Part shown: piece by piece, positions 1 to 4,996 of the stretch
How the letters are laid out: every line of letters starts with the position of its first letter
Numbering within the stretch: the stretch's first letter is position 1
Source of the DNA: Bacteroidota bacterium
GTDB taxonomy: Bacteria; Bacteroidota; Bacteroidia; Bacteroidales; VadinHA17
Length of the DNA stretch: 5,581 nt
NCBI GenBank assembly: GCA_030613125.1
Contig: JAUWMO010000237.1
Location: 1 to 5,581 of the forward strand
Direction: 5' to 3'
The notes under the pieces: generated by a model
Databases searched by the model: none
The model's input: only the letters and a program-made list of their open reading frames with translations
Told to the model about the DNA's origin: nothing
Translations under genes and position numbers: made by a program

Positions 1-309
1 GGTGGTTGGAAGATATGCTTCAGGCTGATAGTAGTCGTAATAAGAAACAAAGTATTCAACAAGATTATCCGGGAAAAACTGCTTAAATTCTCCATATAAC
101 TGGGCCGCAAGCGTTTTGTTATGGCTGAGTACAAGGACAGGTTTCTGAACTTCCTGAATTACATTGGCAATCGTAAAAGTTTTTCCCGATCCGGTAACTC
201 CCAGCAAAGTTTGATACCTGGTGTCAGACCGGATTCCTTCAACTATCTGCTCAATTGCCTCAGGCTGATCACCTGTAGGTTGAAAGTCTGAATTAAGTTT
301 AAAATCCAT
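1..309 (-). CDS. uvrB: UvrB, excinuclease ABC subunit B (N-terminal part, cut by window edge)
   Basis: UvrB is the DNA-damage verification helicase of nucleotide excision repair. It is loaded by UvrA, opens the helix at the lesion and then recruits UvrC for incision. The first 103 codons are visible, from ATG at 309 leftwards off the window; the family is usually about 670 residues. The start reads MDFKLNSDFQPTGDQPEAIE, followed by Walker A GVTGSGKT (residues 37-44, K43 as the P-loop lysine), then LSHNKTLAAQLYGEF (61-75). The tyrosine-rich start of the beta-hairpin that clamps DNA follows (YYDYYQPEAY, 90-99). These segments match the E. coli UvrB N-terminus as I remember it. The gene follows the glycosyltransferase on the same strand after 47 bp with no evident terminator, so co-transcription is possible. 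The functional link between the two is probably nil. No Shine-Dalgarno sequence is seen, and a small palindrome abuts the start codon. Confidence 0.97.
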   Translation of the reverse strand, partial: MDFKLNSDFQPTGDQPEAIEQIVEGIRSDTRYQTLLGVTGSGKTFTIANVIQEVQKPVLVLSHNKTLAAQLYGEFKQFFPDNLVEYFVSYYDYYQPEAYLPTT

Positions 310-326
310 TTATAATCGGATTATAA
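310..326 (-). repeat. 17-bp palindrome directly before the uvrB start codon
   Basis: On the minus strand the sequence reads TTATAAT-CCG-ATTATAA and is followed at once by the ATG at 309. The 7-bp arms are perfect with a 3-nt loop, but all stem pairs are A-T, so an RNA hairpin would be weak. It could be an operator-like dyad or a start-site structure, or simply a product of AT-rich sequence. The sequence shows the dyad; any role is a guess. Confidence 0.4.
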
Positions 327-356
327 TTAAACCTGGAACTAAAATAAAAATAAGAA

Positions 357-2342
357 CTAGTTCACCGGGATCTTTTCGACTAAGCCATATATAATTGGAT
401 TACCCTTGCGTGAGAGAATCTCAAAATCATCAATAAAAAAGTCCTGATTTTGATTATTCCATACATATACATTAAGTATCAGATCAGGATATTTCAGATA
501 AATATCTGCTAGTTTTAACGAATGATAAACCGTAAACCACAATCCTTCTTTTCCGGAGTAATCATTAAAATTACTGGAACGCCAATCTACGATCTTCCCT
601 CTGGATTCGAGGGAAACAACCAGTAGTGCATTGGTAAAATTACCCGTCACATTTGCTTTTAACCGGATATCAATCATATTGTTTTCATTTTGAATAGTTT
701 TCCACAGCGGGATAGAAAATGCAGGGCCAAATTCTGAATCCGGCTTGTAATGATAGGAATATTTCCCCGACCATTTTAATGAATCAGAATAGTTATTTTT
801 ATTTCCACTTTTCCAATTGGAAGATATCGAATCAAATTCATATAAACTATAATAGATTGTATCATTTAAATTTTTGTCTTTTTTCTTCGAAAAAATATAA
901 TAATTCCCTGCAGAGTAATTTTTGTTCTCTATCAGGCCAGGATAATAATCAATAATGATAGCGAAATTTTCTTCAGGTGTTCCCGATTCGCAACCATATA
1001 TCAAGTATGGGGTTTCAGAGGTCCTCAGGAAATTCAATAACCCCTCTTTTTTATCAATTTCTGATAGTGAATAAATTTTAAGTGTTTCACTTACTCCAGA
1101 CTGACCAATATAGTAATCTGCTATTTTTTCAGGTATATCCAGGATCATAATCGCGCTGGCCCCCGGATATTTTCCGGAAAACCCCCTGGCTTCTGAAATA
1201 ATTTCCCTGTATGGCGAGTTGTAAAAAAGTTGATAATATTTCCGTTGGTTAATAAGAGTGGAAATGTTAACAGTGAGTATTAGGAAAACGATAACTAATT
1301 TGTAAACCGGTTTTGTAAACCTGACAATAGAAAACAATCCCATTAAGAGAAATGGGAAGGAAAAAATTAATACAGAATACTGCAATACTGGTTCATGATA
1401 CCTGGAATATAAAAATCCGGTCAAAAAGGAAATTATAAACCAGGACAGGAGAATCAATACCATTTTTTTATTAGGTGCAGGAAAACTTCGGAGTGTAATT
1501 ATTCCGGAGATTAGAATTATAGTAATAATTGTGTATACAATTGGCGAAAAGTGGAAAATATATTTAAAATATTGAAGAATAAAATCGTTGTGAGGTTCAC
1601 CTAACCAACCGCCTACACCTCCTGTTTTAAGTTGTTGCAATGTAATATTAATATGTGGCAGGAAAAGAATAAATGTAATGAGACCTGAGATAAGGTAATT
1701 CCGCAGATTTTTACCACGAAGCAGAAAAATACCGGTAATTCCAATAAGAACGGCGAGCAGGAAACTGAAATAATGAGTATATAAGCATAATGTTGCAGAA
1801 AGGGTAAAACCTGCCAAATGTGTTAACCTTTTTCTATCAGGCTCCTGAATTATATTTATCCAGAAATAAACCATTAATAATGAAAAGAACATTCCGATAA
1901 TATACGGCCTGGCAATCTGACTATACATCAGGGTATATTCAATCGAAGATATTATTGAGGCAACGATCAGACCGGTTGTTTTTCCAAAAAGCCTTGATGG
2001 GATCAAATAGCACAGGTATATCGATGCAATACCAGAGATTAAAAAAGGAAGCTTGACAACAAGTTCAGATTTACCCAGAAATTTTGTCCAGAAATATAAG
2101 AAAACCTGGATTCCTGCCGGATGCCCATCAGGCTTAATACCTATATTGATTAATTCACTAAATGATTGGAATTCTGTTCGGAACAGGGCACTAAATTCAT
2201 CATGAGTGAAAGGGATTAGATGAAACTTATAAAATCTGAGTATTATTCCTGTCAGCAATATAATCAGGATCAGAATTGAATCTGTATTGTTTTTATAGTA
2301 GAATTTCACAATGATGTAATGATTGGAATGGTTCCTATTCAA
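357..2342 (-). CDS. GT-C fold membrane glycosyltransferase, GT39/ArnT-like, with C-terminal beta-rich domain
   Basis: This is probably an inner-membrane enzyme that moves a sugar from a polyprenyl-phosphate donor to an acceptor on the periplasmic face. About ten hydrophobic segments lie in the first 365 residues (for example 22-38, 95-115, 122-140, 147-165, 178-208, 213-230, 262-285, 294-312, 318-340, 347-363). After the first comes a loop with THDEF (D48-E49, the place of the catalytic acidic pair in GT-C enzymes), then DGHP (72-75) and YSQIARPY (140-147), a hallmark resembling YSQEARPY of GT39 relatives. Residues 365-490 look like the soluble domain of this family. Residues 495-645 are rich in beta strands and aromatics and end in FFIDDFEI, as in jelly-roll glycan-binding modules. 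The acceptor and sugar cannot be told. Start: the TTG at 2342 follows an in-frame stop directly, a GTG lies at 2309, and no in-frame ATG occurs before residue 139. Fold assignment is firm; substrate is unknown. Confidence 0.85.
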   Translation of the reverse strand: MNRNHSNHYIIVKFYYKNNTDSILILIILLTGIILRFYKFHLIPFTHDEFSALFRTEFQSFSELINIGIKPDGHPAGIQVFLYFWTKFLGKSELVVKLPFLISGIASIYLCYLIPSRLFGKTTGLIVASIISSIEYTLMYSQIARPYIIGMFFSLLMVYFWINIIQEPDRKRLTHLAGFTLSATLCLYTHYFSFLLAVLIGITGIFLLRGKNLRNYLISGLITFILFLPHINITLQQLKTGGVGGWLGEPHNDFILQYFKYIFHFSPIVYTIITIILISGIITLRSFPAPNKKMVLILLSWFIISFLTGFLYSRYHEPVLQYSVLIFSFPFLLMGLFSIVRFTKPVYKLVIVFLILTVNISTLINQRKYYQLFYNSPYREIISEARGFSGKYPGASAIMILDIPEKIADYYIGQSGVSETLKIYSLSEIDKKEGLLNFLRTSETPYLIYGCESGTPEENFAIIIDYYPGLIENKNYSAGNYYIFSKKKDKNLNDTIYYSLYEFDSISSNWKSGNKNNYSDSLKWSGKYSYHYKPDSEFGPAFSIPLWKTIQNENNMIDIRLKANVTGNFTNALLVVSLESRGKIVDWRSSNFNDYSGKEGLWFTVYHSLKLADIYLKYPDLILNVYVWNNQNQDFFIDDFEILSRKGNPIIYGLVEKIPVN

Positions 2343-2367
2343 TCATTGATTAAAAGTGCTTCAGGAG

Positions 2368-2375
2368 CAAATTTA
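2368..2375 (-). promoter_or_regulatory. Possible Bacteroidota -7 box for the glycosyltransferase
   Basis: The minus strand reads TAAATTTG, a full match to the Bacteroidota -7 consensus TAnnTTTG. It would place transcription start roughly 20 nt before the TTG start codon at 2342. No TTTG-like -33 element lies at the usual 19-21 nt further upstream, and a chance match is quite possible in such AT-rich DNA. Confidence 0.33.
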
Positions 2376-2483
2376 ATATTTTGATTTGATTGGACTATTA
2401 CTATTTGTGCTTATGTATTATTAAAATGCATCGGAATTTCAAAGTTGTCCGGTGATATACAGTAAGTTATGATGTTATCTTAT

Positions 2484-2502
2484 GCTTTTTCCAATAAAAA
2501 GC
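2484..2502. repeat. 7-bp hairpin beside the large palindrome
   Basis: GCTTTTT (2484-2490) and AAAAAGC (2496-2502) are perfectly complementary across the loop CCAAT. It ends only five bases before the large inverted repeat at 2508. It resembles a short terminator stem, but it lies upstream of both flanking genes, so termination of either is not its job. Confidence 0.5.
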
Positions 2503-2507
2503 TAAGG

Positions 2508-2563
2508 TTCACCCTGTGAGATAAATCGCAGATTTATTGCAAAGCAATATTTCACAGGGTGAA
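2508..2563. repeat. 56-bp compound palindrome with 12-bp perfect arms and nested hairpins
   Basis: The outer arms TTCACCCTGTGA (2508-2519) and TCACAGGGTGAA (2552-2563) are perfectly complementary. The 32-nt interior holds two further dyads: ATAAATC-GCA-GATTTAT (2521-2537) and TATTGC-AAA-GCAATA (2535-2549). The second overlaps the first slightly, so a full fold would use either the first dyad plus a shortened second one, or the second alone with the main stem extended to 2523/2548 through one G-T pair. Each outer arm is itself an 11-bp dyad, TCAC-CCT-GTGA and TCAC-AGG-GTGA, with centres 43 bp apart. Possible readings are a dispersed palindromic element (REP- or MITE-like), a structured RNA, or two operators spaced by about four helical turns. 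The symmetry is certain; the role is unknown. Confidence 0.8.
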
Positions 2564-2581
2564 TTTGCGAAGCTATGTTCT

Positions 2582-2598
2582 TGTTATGTTCAATAACA
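2582..2598. repeat. 6-bp hairpin right of the large palindrome
   Basis: TGTTAT (2582-2587) and ATAACA (2593-2598) pair perfectly around the loop GTTCA. The right arm also matches the complement of ATGTTAT at 2472-2478, so it could instead pair across the whole cluster and mark the edge of a unit of about 128 bp. Confidence 0.4.
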
Positions 2599-2684
2599 TT
2601 GATTCGGAAAGAGTTGCATTTCTGAGTATTATGTAAACTAAATGTATTTTAGTAAAAATTGCATTAAGATTTTGATTACAGATA

Positions 2685-2715
2685 TTTCCAAAATCAAGCA
2701 TTTTTTCTATATTTA
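2685..2715 (+). promoter_or_regulatory. Possible promoter of the fatty-acid gene cluster
   Basis: TTTC (2685-2688), a 19-nt spacer and TATATTTA (2708-2715) approximate the Bacteroidota pattern TTTG, 19-21 nt, TAnnTTTG, with one mismatch in each box. The leader would be about 75 nt. The boxes are AT-rich and the match is imperfect, so this is only a candidate. Confidence 0.27.
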
Positions 2716-2796
2716 TTAGTTAAATATGTACATTACGTATTGTAACTTCAGAAATATCAGACATTAATAATTTATTGCCCCAAAAAAGTTCAGACT

Positions 2797-3570
2797 ATGA
2801 AAGACTATAAGCTACTAAAAATAAGTGTAGAGGATCATATAGCCATAGTTCGGATAAGTCGTCCGGAGGCTTTGAATGCCTTGAATTCAGAATTTTTTAC
2901 TGAAATGAAATCCTGTCTGCTGAAGCTGGATGCAAATCCGGAAATCAGGGGACTTGTGATAACTGGTGATGGTAAGGCTTTCGTGGCAGGAGCTGATATA
3001 TCCGAAATGGTGAATATGACCCCGGGTGAAGCTGAAAATTATTCAGCAGCCGGACAGGATGTATTTAATCTTATTGGGATGCTTAAAATACCTGTTATTG
3101 CTGCTGTTAATGGTTTTGCACTTGGAGGGGGATGTGAACTGGCAATGGCCTGTGATATTCGTATTGCCAGTAATAAGGCAAAATTCGGACAACCTGAAGT
3201 AAATCTGGGGTTAATTCCGGGATTTGCAGGATCCCAGAGGATGCCAAGGATAATTGGACTTGGTAATGCATTACTATATCTCATGACAGGAGATCAGATT
3301 ACTTCAACTGAAGCGTTACGTATTGGCCTGGTACAAAAAGTTGTTGAGCCTGAAAGACTAATGGACGAATCACTTGACCTTATTAACAAAATTGTTTCAC
3401 GTGGTCCGTCGGCAGTGGCAAAAGTTAAAAAAGTGATCAGGCAGGGTCTTGAGGTGGGTTTTACTGAAGGATCAATCCTGGAATCAACAGAATTTGGCTC
3501 ACTTTTCGGGAATGAAGGTACTGAAGGAATGAAGGCATTCCTGGAAAAAAGAGAGCCAAAATGGAATTGA
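2797..3570 (+). CDS. Enoyl-CoA hydratase / crotonase
   Basis: This enzyme catalyses reversible hydration of 2-enoyl-CoA (such as crotonyl-CoA) to 3-hydroxyacyl-CoA in the cytoplasm. At 257 residues it has the full length of a single-domain crotonase. The signature stretch IAAVNGFALGGGCELAMACD covers residues 101-120. The oxyanion-hole loop is KAFVAGADI (60-68, A66) together with G111. Both catalytic glutamates of true hydratases are present: E114 in GGGCE and E134 in FGQPEVNLGL, 20 residues apart as in rat hydratase (E144/E164). Hydratase activity is therefore more likely than another crotonase-fold reaction, although chain-length preference cannot be read. The ATG at 2797 follows an A-rich leader (CCCCAAAAAAG) typical of the phylum, with no Shine-Dalgarno. 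It is the first gene of the plus-strand cluster and lies 24 bp before the 3-hydroxyacyl-CoA dehydrogenase that uses its product. Confidence 0.93.
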   Translation: MKDYKLLKISVEDHIAIVRISRPEALNALNSEFFTEMKSCLLKLDANPEIRGLVITGDGKAFVAGADISEMVNMTPGEAENYSAAGQDVFNLIGMLKIPVIAAVNGFALGGGCELAMACDIRIASNKAKFGQPEVNLGLIPGFAGSQRMPRIIGLGNALLYLMTGDQITSTEALRIGLVQKVVEPERLMDESLDLINKIVSRGPSAVAKVKKVIRQGLEVGFTEGSILESTEFGSLFGNEGTEGMKAFLEKREPKWN

Positions 3571-3594
3571 TATTAACCCTAAAATAAATATAAA

Positions 3595-4926
3595 ATGGAA
3601 TACGCAAGCAAACTGTCAAATGTATCAATTCTTGGCGCTGCCGGAAAAATGGGAAGCGGAATTTTATTATTGATGGCTCAGGAGCTATTTGATCTTTCCA
3701 GGCAGCCCGAACATAGCCGACTTGAATTCAGGATAAATGCAATCGATGTCTCTGAGGAAGGTCTGAATGCTGTTATGAGATATGTTGAAAAACAAATTCG
3801 TAAAGCCGGAGAGCGAAAACCGGAGAATATCCGGAAGCATTTTCCGGAAAGTGATGGAAATGATGAAGAAGTGATCTCTCGTTATACAAGTGAGGTATTG
3901 GCTTTAATAAACCCTGTTACTGAACTTAAGGCTGCGTATGACTCAACTATTGTTTTTGAAGCTGCAAGTGAAAATAAAGATCTAAAAATTAGACTTCTGT
4001 CTGATATTAACAGAAACAGCGATCATGCCCCCTGGTTTTTTACAAATACTTCTTCCATTCCTATCCAATATATTGATGAAAAAGCAGGCCTGGATGGACG
4101 AATTCTGGGCTTTCATTTTTACAATCCACCTGTTATTCAGAAATTAGTTGAACTCATAACCACTGAGAATACATTGAAAGGATTAATAGAAACTGCCGGT
4201 ATACTAGCTGAGAAACTTAGAAAAGTTGTCGTTCGTTCCAATGATGTTGCCGGTTTTATTGGAAATGGACATTTTATGAGGGATGCTTTGTATGCGTTTT
4301 CTGAAATAGAAAGACTGGAAAATAAAATGGAATTTGTTGAAGCGATGTATGCAATTAATGCTGTGAGCCAGAAGTTCCTTATCCGACCTATGGGTATATT
4401 ACAGCTATGTGATTATGTGGGACTGGATGTTGTTCAATTCATAATGAAGGTTATGGATCCATATATGGACAAAGAAGATCTGCACAGTCCTTTACTTGCC
4501 ATGCTGGTTAGTCTGGGAGTTAAGGGAGGGCAGAATCCGGATGGCTCTCAGAAAAATGGTTTTTTTAAATATGAGGAGGGAAGGATCATAGGTATATATA
4601 ATGTTCGTATAGGTATTTATGTGGATATCCATCCGGTTAAATTAAAAGTAAATGAATACTTAGGAGCTCTTCCTGAAAGTTGTAAGCCCTGGAAGGAGAT
4701 CATAAAAGATCCTGATAAAAACAACATTCTCAGGACAATATTTTCAGATTTAAGACAAATAAATACACCTGGTTCGGATCTGGCCTTAAAATATGGGTTT
4801 AACTCAAAAAAGATAGGATTAAAACTTGTGAATGACAAAGTAGCGAATAATGAGGAAGATGTGAACAAAGTTCTCCTGACCGGTTTTTATCATGCCTATG
4901 GTCCTGTTAATTCATTCTTTGATTGA
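3595..4926 (+). CDS. 3-hydroxyacyl-CoA dehydrogenase family protein with C-terminal extension
   Basis: It is predicted to oxidise 3-hydroxyacyl-CoA to 3-oxoacyl-CoA with NAD+, or the reverse. The N-terminal Rossmann fold has SILGAAGKMGSGI (residues 11-23) and ends its second strand in D51 (INAID), which favours NAD over NADP. Catalytic and binding residues line up with human HADH by spacing: S153 (TNTSS), H174 (GFHFYNPP), E186 (12 residues on, as in H158/E170) and N224 (GFIGN). The first C-terminal domain runs from about 224 to GFFKYEEGR (322-330), with RPMGILQLCDYVGLDVV (264-280) inside. Usual single-domain members are about 280-310 residues; this one has 443. The excess is an insertion near 31-45 after the dinucleotide loop, further unmatched residues around 71-100, and about 115 residues after 330. 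The tail ends in EEDVNKVLLTGFYHAYGPV, which resembles the opening of another 3HCDH C-terminal domain. The ATG follows an A-rich leader. The gene is likely co-transcribed with the hydratase. Confidence 0.9.
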   Translation: MEYASKLSNVSILGAAGKMGSGILLLMAQELFDLSRQPEHSRLEFRINAIDVSEEGLNAVMRYVEKQIRKAGERKPENIRKHFPESDGNDEEVISRYTSEVLALINPVTELKAAYDSTIVFEAASENKDLKIRLLSDINRNSDHAPWFFTNTSSIPIQYIDEKAGLDGRILGFHFYNPPVIQKLVELITTENTLKGLIETAGILAEKLRKVVVRSNDVAGFIGNGHFMRDALYAFSEIERLENKMEFVEAMYAINAVSQKFLIRPMGILQLCDYVGLDVVQFIMKVMDPYMDKEDLHSPLLAMLVSLGVKGGQNPDGSQKNGFFKYEEGRIIGIYNVRIGIYVDIHPVKLKVNEYLGALPESCKPWKEIIKDPDKNNILRTIFSDLRQINTPGSDLALKYGFNSKKIGLKLVNDKVANNEEDVNKVLLTGFYHAYGPVNSFFD

Positions 4927-4929
4927 ACA

Positions 4930-4964
4930 TTTGAAAATAGCATTATTATCAGGATGTAAATTTA
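4930..4964 (+). promoter_or_regulatory. Weak candidate internal promoter before the acyl-CoA dehydrogenase
   Basis: The 70-bp gap contains TTTG (4930-4933) and TAAATTTA (4957-4964), resembling Bacteroidota -33 and -7 boxes. The 23-nt spacer is longer than the usual 19-21, and the -7 box lacks the final G. If real, it would let the dehydrogenase and genes beyond it be expressed separately from the two upstream genes. Confidence 0.18.
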
Positions 4965-4996
4965 ACTTAATATAATATTTTTAATAATTTTTCAAT

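Larger units (their letters stand above)
2343..2796. other. 454-bp divergent intergenic region with clustered inverted repeats
   Basis: This region separates the minus-strand glycosyltransferase from the plus-strand fatty-acid genes, so it should hold both promoters. I see no convincing coding frame or known RNA gene in it. From 2472 to 2599 it is filled with inverted repeats: hairpins at 2484-2502, 2508-2563 and 2582-2598, enclosed by ATGTTAT (2472-2478) and ATAACAT (2593-2599). The remaining 2600-2796 is AT-rich leader with a possible promoter and an 8-bp inverted pair, GATATTTC (2681-2688) and GAAATATC (2751-2758). Confidence 0.75.

Noticed and set aside
719..955. Plus-strand open frame of 78 codons
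   Set aside because: It lies wholly inside the glycosyltransferase gene on the opposite strand and shows no recognisable protein character, so it is a shadow frame.
2515..2556. CRP-like site from TGTGA (2515-2519) and TCACA (2552-2556)
   Set aside because: The half-sites are 32 nt apart rather than the 6 nt that CRP/FNR-type sites need, and they are simply part of the long palindrome arms.
2484..2563. Rho-independent terminator
   Set aside because: The hairpins lie upstream of both divergent genes and have no adjoining U-run after the strong stem, so they would terminate nothing visible in this window.
3039..3284. Minus-strand open frame of 81 codons
   Set aside because: It is antisense to the well-supported hydratase, across its most conserved motifs, and its translation looks like no protein family.
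4617..4868. Minus-strand open frame of 83 codons
   Set aside because: It is antisense to the 3-hydroxyacyl-CoA dehydrogenase, with no independent signal of coding.
2797..4926. Split FadB-type multifunctional protein (hydratase plus dehydrogenase broken by a stop)
   Set aside because: Each gene has its own start, leader and complete domain set, the 24-bp gap is non-coding, and the hydratase has the normal length of a stand-alone crotonase.
4927..4996. Terminator between the 3-hydroxyacyl-CoA dehydrogenase and the acyl-CoA dehydrogenase
   Set aside because: The gap is AT-rich but has no GC-containing stem followed by a T-run, so read-through is the simpler view.
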